Below the pieces are notes generated by a model, which did no database searches, had not been told where the DNA came from, and saw only the letters and a program-made list of their open reading frames with translations. DNA of 41,455 nt, from NCBI GenBank assembly GCA_017308375.1, contig JAFKEW010000066.1, forward strand, positions 1-41,455, given 5' to 3'. Each line of letters opens with the position of its first letter. The stretch's first letter is position 1. The translations under genes and the position numbers were made by a program. The DNA is from Alphaproteobacteria bacterium (GTDB taxonomy: Bacteria; Pseudomonadota; Alphaproteobacteria; Micropepsales; Micropepsaceae). Positions 22,774-31,446 of this stretch are shown piece after piece.

Positions 22774-22788
22774 TTAAACAATTTCTAA
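22774..22788 (+). promoter_or_regulatory. near-consensus CtrA-like box upstream of cpaB
   Basis: TTAA-ACAATTT-CTAA matches the CtrA consensus at 7 of 8 positions. It ends 39 bp before the cpaB ATG in the short gap after cpaA. It could drive a second transcript for cpaB to tadC. Confidence 0.4.
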
Positions 22789-22827
22789 GTGGTGGCGTGC
22801 TCCTATGCGGACAAAGGAGCCACCTCA

Positions 22828-23634
22828 ATGGACAAACGCCGTCTTGCCGTAATCGGCTTTGCAGGCCTTGCCGCAATCGCCGCGATCTTTCTGATGCGCG
22901 CGCTTCTGGGCGGCGGCACCACAAAGGTCAGTGCCGAACCGGCACCGAAGGTCGCAACCGTTCAGGTGCTGGTCGCCAACGGCACGGTGGCGCCGGGGAC
23001 GAAACTCTCCGCCGACATGGTGCGCTGGCAGGACTGGCCGAAGGTATCGGTCGAAGCCGGCCTGACCACCCATGAAACGGTGCCGGATCTGCCGAAATTC
23101 CTCTCCGATGCGGTGGCGCGTATGCCGCTCGTCGCCGGTCAGCCGATCACCGAAAGCAATGTGGTGCATTCCGAGAGCGCGGGCTTCATGGCGGCCAGCG
23201 TTCAGCCCGGCATGCGCGCAGTTTCAATCGGCATTTCGGCGGAAACGGGCGCCGGCGGTTTCATTCTTCCCAATGACCGGGTCGATGTCGTCGCCACCGA
23301 TCAGATTTCATCCAGTCCGCGCCGCTTCCGCTCTCACACCATTCTTCAGGATGTGCGGGTGCTCTCGGTCGATCAGACCGCGAAACAGGAGCAGGGGCAG
23401 AAATATGTCATCGGCAAAACCGCCACCCTGGAATTGACGCCGTCACAGGCGCTTCTGGTGGCGCGCGCCGGTGCCACCGGGCAGTTGTCGCTCGCGCTGC
23501 GTTCGCTGGCGAGCCAGAACCCGAAATCGCCTGCCGCGGCGCTGGCCGCAGAGCAGGACAGCACGGGCAGCACCGAAGTTTCCGTCATCCGGTACGGGAT
23601 TGCCCGTGTCGATCCGAATGTGAGCGGGGAGTAA
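22828..23634 (+). CDS. cpaB: CpaB/RcpC pilus assembly protein
   Basis: A 268-residue periplasmic/inner-membrane protein of the Tad system. It has one N-terminal helix (RRLAVIGFAGLAAIAAIFLMRALL), then a SAF-type beta-clip domain (VQVLVANGTVAPGTKLSADMVRWQDWP), and the CpaB core FILPNDRVDVVATDQ followed by TATLELTPSQALLVARAGATGQLSLALRS. CpaB is thought to stabilise or gate the CpaC secretin. AGGAG lies 8 nt before ATG 22828. It starts the tight cpaB-cpaC-cpaD-cpaE-cpaF-tadB-tadC run. Confidence 0.92.
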   Translation: MDKRRLAVIGFAGLAAIAAIFLMRALLGGGTTKVSAEPAPKVATVQVLVANGTVAPGTKLSADMVRWQDWPKVSVEAGLTTHETVPDLPKFLSDAVARMPLVAGQPITESNVVHSESAGFMAASVQPGMRAVSIGISAETGAGGFILPNDRVDVVATDQISSSPRRFRSHTILQDVRVLSVDQTAKQEQGQKYVIGKTATLELTPSQALLVARAGATGQLSLALRSLASQNPKSPAAALAAEQDSTGSTEVSVIRYGIARVDPNVSGE

Positions 23635-23640
23635 ATCGCG

Positions 23641-25137
23641 ATGCGAAGGGGATTGATTGCCGGCGTTCTCGCAGGCGTCTTGGCGATCGCGGGGGGATCG
23701 GAAGGGTTGGCCGCACCGGCGCACAAGTCGCCCGCGGCCACCAGGGTGGTCAAACTGTCGACGCAAGGCAATTCCGCACAGCGGATGAACTTGGCCCTCA
23801 GCAAGGCGGCCATCGTCGAACTGGATACCGATGCACGCGACGTGCTGGTTTCCAATCCGGATATTGTCGATGCGGTGGTGCGGTCTCCGCGCCGCATCTA
23901 TCTGCTCGGCATGAAAACCGGCCAGACCAATGCGTTTTTCTTCGATGCCTCGGGCCGTCAGATCCTCTCGCTCGACATCCGCGTTGAAAAGGATGTGACG
24001 GAGCTTCAGGCGATGATCCGTTCCGACATGCCGGATTCCAGCATCAAGGTCGGCGCCCTGAACGACAATGTGGTGCTGACCGGCACGGTGGCGAACGCCA
24101 TGGCCTCGACCCGTGCCCAGGATCTTGCCGCCCGCTTTGCCGGTGGCGCGGACAAGGTCGTGAACATGCTGAAAGTCGATGCCAAGGAACAGGTGATGCT
24201 GAAGGTCCGCGTGGCCGAAATGCAGCGTCAGGTGGCCAAGCAGTTCGGTATCGACCTTGCCACCGCCGGCGTGGCCGGCGGTGTGCCGTTCGCGGCCTCC
24301 ACCTCCAATCCGTTCGGGCTTCTGGGCCGCGCACTTAGCGATCTGTCCGGTATCGGCGTGGGGCAGCTTTGCCAGGCCAGCACCGCCGCCGCCACCAGGG
24401 GCCAATGCGTGGGCGGGCGTAACAATGTCGCCGGTTCGCTGAAGGCGCTGGAAACGGTCGGCCTCGTCCACATGCTGGCGGAGCCGAATTTGACCGCGGT
24501 GTCGGGCGAAACGGCGAAATTCCTCGCCGGCGGTGAGTTCCCGGTGCCGGCCAGCCGCGACCGCGATGGCAACGTCACCGTCACCTTCAAACAGTTCGGT
24601 GTCGGCCTCTCCTTCACGCCTATCGTAATGTCGGAAGACCGCATCTCGCTGCAGATCTCGACCGAGGTCAGCGAGCTGACCAACACCGGGGCCTTCACCC
24701 TGCAGGGCAGCACCACCACCGACGGCAACGGCAACACCGTCAATGTCGGCGGCCTCACCATTCCGGCGCTGAACGTCAGGCGCGCGGAAACCACGGTGGA
24801 GTTGCCCTCCGGCGGCAGCTTCGCGATTGCCGGTCTGTTGCAGCACACCACCAAACAGGAGATCGACCGTTTCCCCGGTCTTGGCTCCATGCCGGTGCTG
24901 GGTGCGCTGTTCCGCAGCCGCGACTTCCAGAACAACGAGACGGAGCTTGTGGTTCTCGTCAGCGCCTATCTGGTTGGTCCCACGGCGGAATCGAAACTGG
25001 CGGCGCCGACCGATGGCTTCATCCCGCCATCCGATGCGCAGACCATTTTCATGGGCCGTCTCAACACCATGTACCACGGCAAACCCGATGCGGTCCGTTC
25101 GGCAGCCAATGGCGATGCCGGCTACATCGTGAAATGA
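23641..25137 (+). CDS. cpaC: CpaC/RcpA outer-membrane secretin
   Basis: A 498-residue secretin forming the outer-membrane channel of the Tad pilus. Order: signal peptide (1-25), pilus-secretin N-domain (~36-110, with VLVSNPDIVDAVVRSPRRIYLLGMKTGQTNAFFFD), BON-like segment (~115-170, IKVGALNDNVVLTGTV), then the secretin domain from ~175, ending with RRAETTVELPSGGSFAIAGLLQ and VLGALFRSRDFQNNETELVVLVSAYLV. It starts 6 bp after the cpaB stop. The leftward gene at 20941 encodes only the N-domain of this family. Confidence 0.94.
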   Translation: MRRGLIAGVLAGVLAIAGGSEGLAAPAHKSPAATRVVKLSTQGNSAQRMNLALSKAAIVELDTDARDVLVSNPDIVDAVVRSPRRIYLLGMKTGQTNAFFFDASGRQILSLDIRVEKDVTELQAMIRSDMPDSSIKVGALNDNVVLTGTVANAMASTRAQDLAARFAGGADKVVNMLKVDAKEQVMLKVRVAEMQRQVAKQFGIDLATAGVAGGVPFAASTSNPFGLLGRALSDLSGIGVGQLCQASTAAATRGQCVGGRNNVAGSLKALETVGLVHMLAEPNLTAVSGETAKFLAGGEFPVPASRDRDGNVTVTFKQFGVGLSFTPIVMSEDRISLQISTEVSELTNTGAFTLQGSTTTDGNGNTVNVGGLTIPALNVRRAETTVELPSGGSFAIAGLLQHTTKQEIDRFPGLGSMPVLGALFRSRDFQNNETELVVLVSAYLVGPTAESKLAAPTDGFIPPSDAQTIFMGRLNTMYHGKPDAVRSAANGDAGYIVK

Positions 25138-25148
25138 GGGCGAAGAGC

Positions 25149-25814
25149 ATGAACACGAAACATCTGTTGCGGCTGGGCGCGCTGGCGGCGGTTCTTCTGG
25201 CCGGAAGCTGCGCCAACGATCCGGCCACCACGCGCTTCGCCGATGGTGCGGCCAATCATCCGATCACTGTTTCGCCCAGCTACAAAACGCTGAGCCTGCC
25301 GTTTGTCGCCGGCAGCGGTTCGTTGAACGGCGAGAATGAGGCGAAGTTCGAAGCCTTCGTGCAGGATTTCCGTTCCCGCGGCAATGGCGCGATTTCGGTT
25401 TCGGCGCCGGCCGGCCCGGGCGCGGCCGACACCATCCGCTATTTCGGCGAGAAGCTGGCGAGCCTTGGTGTTGCGCGCACCAGCATCATGGTCGGCACCC
25501 ATGACATCGCCAATGGCGGCAGCAATGTCACGGTCGGTTACCTCGCCTATACTGCGCGCGCCGGCAATTGCCGGGACTGGTCGGAGGATGCGGCCGACAC
25601 CTGGACCAATGAGCCGATGCCGGATTTCGGCTGTTCGGTTCAGCACAACATCGCCGCCATGGTTGCCGATCCGCGCGATCTTCTTGGCCCGCGCCCGATG
25701 GGGCCGGGTGATGCCACGCGGCGCGCAACGATCATGAACAAGTATGAGAAGGGCGAACCGACGTCCGCGACCAAAACGTCTGATCAGTCCGGCAATGTCT
25801 CGCAGGTTCAATAA
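25149..25814 (+). CDS. cpaD: CpaD pilus-biogenesis lipoprotein
   Basis: A 221-residue protein with a lipoprotein signal (lipobox LAGSC, Cys21). The mature region is typical of Caulobacter-type CpaD: VTVGYLAYTARAGNCRDWSED and MPDFGCSVQHNIAAMVADPRDLLGPRPMGPGDATRRATIM. It likely helps the CpaC secretin reach or stay in the outer membrane. GAGGGCGAAGAG precedes ATG 25149; an alternative ATG at 25134 overlaps the cpaC stop. The position between cpaC and cpaE is standard. Confidence 0.92.
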   Translation: MNTKHLLRLGALAAVLLAGSCANDPATTRFADGAANHPITVSPSYKTLSLPFVAGSGSLNGENEAKFEAFVQDFRSRGNGAISVSAPAGPGAADTIRYFGEKLASLGVARTSIMVGTHDIANGGSNVTVGYLAYTARAGNCRDWSEDAADTWTNEPMPDFGCSVQHNIAAMVADPRDLLGPRPMGPGDATRRATIMNKYEKGEPTSATKTSDQSGNVSQVQ

Positions 25815-25831
25815 TCAATTCGGAGCAGGTT

Positions 25832-27106
25832 ATGGAGAAAGCCACGCCGGAAAACGGCCGAGGGGACGGCGAAGCGGCATTCGGTGCCGCACCGCATGAA
25901 CGTCCGGTGCCGCGCATTTCCATTCACGCCTTCTGCGAATTCCCCGACAGCGGAACCGCACTGCAGCGGGCCGGCACCGACCGCCGCCTGTCGAAGGCGC
26001 ATCTGACGGTTGAGCTTGGCGGGCTGGAAGCCGCGATCGAACATTACCGCGGCCAGGTCACGCCCAATCTTCTGATCGTGGAAACCCGCCTTCAGGGCGA
26101 TGAGGCGCTGGCCGAACTCGATCGTCTGGCCGAGGTTTGCGATCCCGAAACCAAGGTGGTCGTGGTCGGCCGCGTCAACGATGTGGAGCTTTACCGCGAA
26201 CTGATGCGCCGCGGCGCCAGCGAATATCTCGTCGCCCCGCTCGATCCCTTGCGCCTGATCAGCGTGATTTCCGGGCTCTATCTCAATCCGCAGGCGGCCC
26301 CCATCGGCCGTGTTGTCAGCTTCATCGGCGCGCGCGGCGGTGCGGGGTCTTCCACGCTGGCCCACAATGTGGGCTGGAGCGTTGCAGAATTCCTCCACAT
26401 CAACACCACGATCGTCGATCTCGATCTGCCGTTCGGCACCATGGGCCTCAATTTCAACGAGGAAACGGGGCAGAGCGTGGCCGACGCGCTGACCGCGCCG
26501 GAACGGCTGGACGATGTGCTGCTCGACCGGCTGCTGCTGAAATCGGGCGATCATCTGTCGCTGTTCACGGCACCGGCCGCGCTGGAACGCGAATTCGATA
26601 TCCAGCCTCAGGCGTATGAGGCGGTGATCGATGCGGTGCGCCAGTCCACGCCCTGCGTCATTCTCGATCTGCCGCGGCAGTGGTCGCGCTGGGTGAAGGA
26701 TGTGCTTCTGGCCTCCGACGATATCGTGGTGGTGGCAACGCCGGATCTTGCGGGCCTGCGCACCGCCAAAAGCCTTTGCGATCTTCTGAAACAGCAGCGT
26801 CCGAACGATGCGCCGCCCAAGCTCGTGCTCAATCAGGTGGGTCAGCCCAAGCGCCCCGAGATTCCGGCACGGGATTTCGCGGAATCGGCCGGACAGGCGC
26901 CGTCTCTCGTGCTGCCCTACGAACCGCAATTGTTCGGCACCGCCGCCAACAATGGCCAGATGCTGATCGAAGTGCAGCCCAAATCGCCGGTTTCCGAAGG
27001 TGTGCGGCGCCTCGCCGAGCTGGTCACCGGGCGCACCGTCAGTTCTGAAGCGCAGAAAGGCGCGCTTCCCTTCCTCAACAGCCTGCTCGGACGCAAACAG
27101 GCCTGA
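25832..27106 (+). CDS. cpaE: CpaE/TadZ pilus-localisation ATPase-like protein
   Basis: A 424-residue protein. A receiver-like domain is at ~28-150 (PNLLIVETRL, KVVVVGRVNDVELYRELMRRGASEYLVAPL), then a ParA/MinD-like domain from ~158. Its Walker A position reads GARGGAGSST (166-175): the usual GKT is replaced by SST, as is common in TadZ/CpaE. Later motifs are VDLDLPFGTMGLNF and VILDLPRQW. The family marks the pole where the pilus machine assembles. GGAG precedes the ATG. It ends 2 bp before cpaF. Confidence 0.92.
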   Translation: MEKATPENGRGDGEAAFGAAPHERPVPRISIHAFCEFPDSGTALQRAGTDRRLSKAHLTVELGGLEAAIEHYRGQVTPNLLIVETRLQGDEALAELDRLAEVCDPETKVVVVGRVNDVELYRELMRRGASEYLVAPLDPLRLISVISGLYLNPQAAPIGRVVSFIGARGGAGSSTLAHNVGWSVAEFLHINTTIVDLDLPFGTMGLNFNEETGQSVADALTAPERLDDVLLDRLLLKSGDHLSLFTAPAALEREFDIQPQAYEAVIDAVRQSTPCVILDLPRQWSRWVKDVLLASDDIVVVATPDLAGLRTAKSLCDLLKQQRPNDAPPKLVLNQVGQPKRPEIPARDFAESAGQAPSLVLPYEPQLFGTAANNGQMLIEVQPKSPVSEGVRRLAELVTGRTVSSEAQKGALPFLNSLLGRKQA

Positions 27107-27108
27107 CC

Positions 27109-28611
27109 ATGTTCGGAAAGCGCAGCGCGAACGCGACACAGGAGTTGCAGTTTCCACCCCGGCCCGCGCCGGCGGAAGGGGGCGCCAGTGCCCCGCCGCC
27201 GAAAGTGGATGGGGGGAAGGCTGCCGCCGTGCCTCCACCGGCCGCCGGCAATGGTGCGCAAAGCGCGCCCGTCCTGCAGCCACGGCCGCCGGTGCCGCCT
27301 GCCGCCAAGCCCATCCGGGCGGCGGATGAAGGGCGCTCCGAAGACTATTATCAGATCAAAACCACGATCTTTAACGCGCTGATCGACACCATCGATCTGG
27401 CGCAGCTGGCCCAGCTCGATCCCGATTCCGCGCGCGAGGAAATCCGCGACATCGTCAACGAGATTATCTCGATCAAGGCGGTGGTGATGTCGATCGCGGA
27501 GCAGGAACACCTGCTCCAGGACATCTGCAACGACGTGTTGGGGTATGGGCCGCTCGAACCGTTGCTGGCGCGCGACGATATCGCCGACATCATGGTCAAT
27601 GGTGCGGGCCGCGTCTTCATCGAAGTGGGCGGCCGGGTACAGCTGACCCCCATCCGCTTCCGCGACAACGCACAATTGATGAACATCTGTCAGCGCATTG
27701 TGAGCCAGGTTGGCCGCCGCGTCGATGAAAGCTCGCCGATCTGCGACGCGCGTCTGCTTGACGGCTCCCGCGTCAACGTGATCGCGCCGCCGCTCGCGCT
27801 CGACGGGCCCACGCTCACCATCCGAAAATTCCGCAAGGACAAGTTGACGCTTGAGGATCTGGTGCGCTTCGGCTCCATCAGCCCGTCGGGTGCGCGCGTC
27901 CTGGGCGTGATCGGACGCTCGCGCTGCAACGTGCTGATCTCCGGCGGTACCGGCTCGGGCAAGACGACATTGCTCAACTGTCTCACCGCCTATATCGATG
28001 CGGAAGAACGCATCATCACCTGCGAAGACGCCGCCGAATTGCAGCTTCAGCAACCCCATGTGGTGCGGCTGGAAACGCGGCCGCCCAACCTCGAAGGCCA
28101 TGGTCAGATCACCATGCGCGATCTGGTGCGCAACTGTCTGCGTATGCGTCCCGAACGCATCATCGTGGGCGAGGTGCGCGGCCCCGAAGCCTTCGACCTG
28201 TTGCAGGCGATGAACACCGGCCATGACGGCTCGATGGGCACGCTCCACGCCAACTCCCCGCGCGAAGCCATGTCACGTCTGGAATCGATGATCACCATGG
28301 GCGGCTTCCAGCTTCCCACCAAGACCATCCGCGAAATGATCGTGGGTTCGATCGACGTGATCGTGCAGGCCGAACGCCTGCGCGACGGTTCGCGCCGTAT
28401 CACCCGCATCACGGAGGTGATCGGCACCGAAGGTGACGTGGTGATCACGCAGGACCTGCTGACCTATGAAATCGTCGGTGAGGATGAAACCGGCCGGATA
28501 CGCGGCCAGCATGCCGGTACCGGCATTGTGCGGCCGAGCTTCTGGGAACGTGCGCGTTATTTCGGGCTGGAGCGTGAACTGGCCGAGGCGCTTGACGCCT
28601 GTCAGGTTTAA
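27109..28611 (+). CDS. cpaF: CpaF/TadA secretion ATPase
   Basis: A 500-residue hexameric ATPase that powers extension and retraction of the Tad pilus. An N-terminal Pro/Ala-rich linker (~15-70) precedes a helical domain and the catalytic domain. Walker A is GGTGSGKTT (279-287), the Asp box is in [11 protein letters not shown], Walker B is RIIVGEVRG (350-358), and the His box is [12 protein letters not shown] (371-382). All catalytic elements are intact. The gene lies 2 bp after cpaE and 15 bp before tadB. Confidence 0.95.
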   Translation: MFGKRSANATQELQFPPRPAPAEGGASAPPPKVDGGKAAAVPPPAAGNGAQSAPVLQPRPPVPPAAKPIRAADEGRSEDYYQIKTTIFNALIDTIDLAQLAQLDPDSAREEIRDIVNEIISIKAVVMSIAEQEHLLQDICNDVLGYGPLEPLLARDDIADIMVNGAGRVFIEVGGRVQLTPIRFRDNAQLMNICQRIVSQVGRRVDESSPICDARLLDGSRVNVIAPPLALDGPTLTIRKFRKDKLTLEDLVRFGSISPSGARVLGVIGRSRCNVLISGGTGSGKTTLLNCLTAYIDAEERIITCEDAAELQLQQPHVVRLETRPPNLEGHGQITMRDLVRNCLRMRPERIIVGEVRGPEAFDLLQAMNTGHDGSMGTLHANSPREAMSRLESMITMGGFQLPTKTIREMIVGSIDVIVQAERLRDGSRRITRITEVIGTEGDVVITQDLLTYEIVGEDETGRIRGQHAGTGIVRPSFWERARYFGLERELAEALDACQV

Positions 28612-28626
28612 AGGGCGGCGGCCGGC

Positions 28627-29619
28627 ATGGGAACATTCGCACTCTATGTGGTTGCCACGCTCCTGATGTTCGGGGCGCTCGGCGGCCTTGCCTGGGCCTT
28701 CACGGGGCCTGGCGTCAGCGGCAGGACGCAGAAACGCATGGCCGCGGTGGCCGCACCGGCCGGCGGCCGGGCGGGCAATGCCGCTGCACGCAGTCCGGGC
28801 GAACCGGGCCAGCGGCGCAAGAACGTCACCGCGCTGCTGAAGGAAATCGAAAAACAGCAGAAGGTGCAGAAACAGCGCCCGTCCCTGCGCAAAAGGCTGG
28901 CGCGCGCGGGCCTTGCCATTTCACCGCGCGGTTTCTGGATCGCGAGTGCGATTGCCGCTGGTGTCGTTGCGTTTCTCTGTTTCGTCACCGGACAGAACAT
29001 CATCGTTGTCGCGCTGGCGGCGTTTGCGGCCGGGCTCGGCCTGCCGCGCTGGGTGGTGGGTTTTCTCACCAAGCGGCGGCAGAAGAAGTTCACGCAGGAA
29101 TTTGCCAATGCGATCGATGTGATCGTGCGCAGTGTGCGGTCCGGCCTTCCCACCAACGATGCCCTGAAGATCGTGGCCAAGGAAAGCCCTGATCCCGTCG
29201 GTTCCGAATTCCGCACGCTGCTGGAAGGGCTCAAGGTCGGCGTCAGCCTCGATCAGGGGCTCAAGCGCATGTACGACAGCATGCCGACGGCGGAAGTCAG
29301 CTTCTTCGCCATCGTGATGACGATCCAGCTCAAATCGGGCGGCAATTTGTCGGAAGCGCTCTCCAATCTTTCAGCCGTGCTGCGCGACAGAAAGCGGCTT
29401 CAGGGCAAGATCAAGGCGATGTCGTCGGAAGCCAAGGCATCGGCCGGTATCATCGGCTCTCTGCCGCCGGTGGTGGGCGGCATCGTGTTTCTGACGTCGC
29501 CGGATTACATCTCGCTCCTGTTCACCGAGCGGGTGGGCAATCTTCTGCTCGCGGCCTGCGCCGTGTGGATGGGCATCGGCATCGCGGTGATGCGCAAGAT
29601 GATCAATTTCAAGCATTGA
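28627..29619 (+). CDS. tadB: TadB inner-membrane platform protein
   Basis: A 330-residue T2SSF/GspF-family membrane protein. An N-terminal helix (1-25) is followed by a basic cytoplasmic linker, two central helices (~99-140), and a cytoplasmic four-helix region with ANAIDVIVRSVRSGLPTNDALKIVAKESPDP and FFAIVMTIQLKSGGNLSEALSNLS. Two C-terminal helices end the protein. It pairs with TadC to form the base on which CpaF acts. The gene follows cpaF closely and precedes tadC by 15 bp. Confidence 0.93.
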   Translation: MGTFALYVVATLLMFGALGGLAWAFTGPGVSGRTQKRMAAVAAPAGGRAGNAAARSPGEPGQRRKNVTALLKEIEKQQKVQKQRPSLRKRLARAGLAISPRGFWIASAIAAGVVAFLCFVTGQNIIVVALAAFAAGLGLPRWVVGFLTKRRQKKFTQEFANAIDVIVRSVRSGLPTNDALKIVAKESPDPVGSEFRTLLEGLKVGVSLDQGLKRMYDSMPTAEVSFFAIVMTIQLKSGGNLSEALSNLSAVLRDRKRLQGKIKAMSSEAKASAGIIGSLPPVVGGIVFLTSPDYISLLFTERVGNLLLAACAVWMGIGIAVMRKMINFKH

Positions 29620-29634
29620 GGGTGTAGCGCGGCC

Positions 29635-30612
29635 ATGTTCGACATCGGCATCCTGAACATCCTGTTCGACGTCAAATTCCTGGCGGCCGCGGTTGCGGGC
29701 GTCGTCGCCTTTGCCACCATCATCACGCTCGGCCTGCCGATGATGGACCGTTCCACCCTCAACAAGCGGTTGAAGGCGGTGTCGGAGCGGCGGGAGGAAT
29801 TGCGTGCCCGCCATCATGCCGCGTTGCAGAAGCGCGCCTCGTTGCGCACCGAACCGGTCGGCTTCATGAAGCAGACGCTGGAACGGCTGAAGCTGTCCAA
29901 CATGCTGGAATCGCCCGACACGCGGGACAAGCTGGCCCAGGCCGGCTATCGCGGTCAGGCGCCGATGATTGCTTTCCTGTTCTTCCGCTTTGCCGCACCG
30001 TTCATCGTGTTCGCGCTGGCGCTGCTTTATATTTTCGTGCTGACGAACTTCAATCTGCCCGGCCTGACCAAGCTGATGATTTCGATCGGTGCCGGGCTGA
30101 TCGGGTATTATCTTCCGGATCTGTTCATCTCGAACCTGATTTCACGGCGGCGGGAATCGATCATGCGTGGCTTTCCCGACGCGCTCGACCTGATGCTGAT
30201 CTGCGTCGAATCCGGCATGTCGATCGAGGCGACGTTCAACCGTGTCGCCAGCGAGATCGGCGTGCAATCGCCCGAACTGGCAGAAGAATTGGGCCTGACC
30301 ACGGCGGAATTGTCCTATCTGCCGGATCGCAGCCAGGCGTTCGAGAATCTCGCCAGCCGCTGCGGCCACGCCGGGGTGAAGGCGGTGGCGACCGCGCTGA
30401 ACCAGGCGGAATATTACGGTACCCCGCTCGGCCAGGCGCTGCGCGTTACTGCACAGGAAAACCGTGAAGCCCGCATGGCCGAGGCCGAGCGCAAGGCCGC
30501 TTCGCTTCCCGCCAAGCTCACCGTACCGATGATCCTGTTCTTCCTGCCGGTGCTGTTCGTGGTGATCATGGGCCCCGCCATCATGCGGGTGATGCACACG
30601 CTGCATCATTAA
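29635..30612 (+). CDS. tadC: TadC inner-membrane platform protein
   Basis: A 325-residue T2SSF-family protein, paralogous to TadB. It has an N-terminal helix (~12-38), central helices (~110-165), the cytoplasmic segment GFPDALDLMLICVESGMSIEATFNRVASEIG, the TAQENREARMAEAERKAASLPAKLTVPMILFFLPVLFVVIMGPA C-terminal region, and a His-containing end. It is the last gene of the tight cpa/tad run; two hairpins follow. Confidence 0.93.
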   Translation: MFDIGILNILFDVKFLAAAVAGVVAFATIITLGLPMMDRSTLNKRLKAVSERREELRARHHAALQKRASLRTEPVGFMKQTLERLKLSNMLESPDTRDKLAQAGYRGQAPMIAFLFFRFAAPFIVFALALLYIFVLTNFNLPGLTKLMISIGAGLIGYYLPDLFISNLISRRRESIMRGFPDALDLMLICVESGMSIEATFNRVASEIGVQSPELAEELGLTTAELSYLPDRSQAFENLASRCGHAGVKAVATALNQAEYYGTPLGQALRVTAQENREARMAEAERKAASLPAKLTVPMILFFLPVLFVVIMGPAIMRVMHTLHH

Positions 30613-30651
30613 ACTCGGGCCGCGCGCCGGACATCCGCCCGCAAGGGCTGT

Positions 30652-30688
30652 GGCCGGATGCGCGCATTATGCTTGCACACATCCGGCC
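30652..30688. repeat. hairpin downstream of tadC
   Basis: GGCCGGATG (30652-30660) and CATCCGGCC (30680-30688) pair perfectly around a 19-nt loop that contains its own small palindrome (GCATTATGC). There is no T-run, so rho-independent termination is unlikely. It may protect the 3' end of the operon message. Confidence 0.45.
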
Positions 30689-30693
30689 GTGCC

Positions 30694-30721
30694 GGGCGGG
30701 TGGAGGGGGCAGTTCCCGCCC
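30694..30721. repeat. second hairpin between tadC and wrbA
   Basis: GGGCGGG (30694-30700) pairs with CCCGCCC (30715-30721) around a 14-nt loop, immediately after the first hairpin and before the convergent wrbA stop. Together they occupy most of the 133-bp gap. Confidence 0.4.
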
Positions 30722-30745
30722 GCGGTTGGTGTATGAGGCCCTAGC

Positions 30746-31342
30746 TCAGCCTTTTAGTTTCGCGGCGATCTCCGCCACATGGCGGCCCTGGAAACGGGCC
30801 TGCGCCAGTTCGTTTGCGCTCGGGCTGCGCTTGCCATCGGGGCCTGCCACCGTGCCGGCGCCATAGGGTGAGCCGCCGCGGAAATGGGAGATGTCGAACA
30901 GCTCCTGCGCGGCGTAAGGCAGGCCGACATAGATCATGCCGTGATGCAGAAGTGTCGGGATGGTGGTCAGGATGGTCGATTCATTGCCGCCGCCGGTTGC
31001 GGTGGAGGTGAAAACCGATGCCACCTTGCCCACCAGCGCGCCCTTGGCCCAATGGCCGCCGGTCTGATCCAGGAAGTTTCGCATCTGCGCCGCCATGTTG
31101 CCGAAGCGCGTCGGCGTGCCGATGATGATCGCATCATAGCCCGGCAATTCGTCCACCGTGGCGATCGGGGCCTTCTGGTCCCACTTCATGCCGGATTTCC
31201 GCGCCAGTTCCTCGGGCATCAGTTCCGGCACCCGTTTGATCGCCACCTCCGCGCCGGTGCTGCGCGCGCCCTCGGCGATGGCTTCCGCCATTTGTTCGAT
31301 GTGGCCGTAGCTTGAATGATAAAGAACGAGAACTTTCGTCAT
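30746..31342 (-). CDS. wrbA: NAD(P)H:quinone oxidoreductase, WrbA type
   Basis: A 198-residue flavodoxin-like FMN protein that reduces quinones by two electrons. The phosphate-binding loop is [17 protein letters not shown] (residues 5-21). [50 protein letters not shown] and the C-terminal [31 protein letters not shown] are diagnostic for WrbA. GAGGGA precedes ATG 31342. It is divergent from a LysR-type regulator with two shared palindromes between them, so induction by that regulator in response to quinones or oxidants is likely. Confidence 0.94.
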   Translation of the reverse strand: MTKVLVLYHSSYGHIEQMAEAIAEGARSTGAEVAIKRVPELMPEELARKSGMKWDQKAPIATVDELPGYDAIIIGTPTRFGNMAAQMRNFLDQTGGHWAKGALVGKVASVFTSTATGGGNESTILTTIPTLLHHGMIYVGLPYAAQELFDISHFRGGSPYGAGTVAGPDGKRSPSANELAQARFQGRHVAEIAAKLKG

Positions 31343-31386
31343 GGCACGTATCCCTCTTTGCTTGATTGCCTGCCCCTAAACTGGTG

Positions 31387-31401
31387 CGAACGGTCCGTTC
31401 G
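31387..31401. promoter_or_regulatory. operator palindrome 1, wrbA-lysR intergenic region
   Basis: CGAACG-GTC-CGTTCG is a perfect inverted repeat in the ~100-bp gap between the divergent wrbA and lysR genes. It shares its half-site (CGAAC) with the second palindrome at 31429-31445. A TTGACG -35-like hexamer for wrbA lies just beyond it (minus strand, 31415-31410). Confidence 0.6.
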
Positions 31402-31428
31402 TGCTAGAGCGTCAATCGCAAACACAAG

Positions 31429-31445
31429 GTTCGTGATATACGAAC
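31429..31445. promoter_or_regulatory. operator palindrome 2 (T-N11-A type) at the lysR start
   Basis: GTTCGT-GATAT-ACGAAC is perfect and contains the LysR-type T-N11-A core (31431-31443). It ends 1 bp before the lysR ATG, a position suited to autorepression. Confidence 0.65.
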
Positions 31446-31446
31446 A

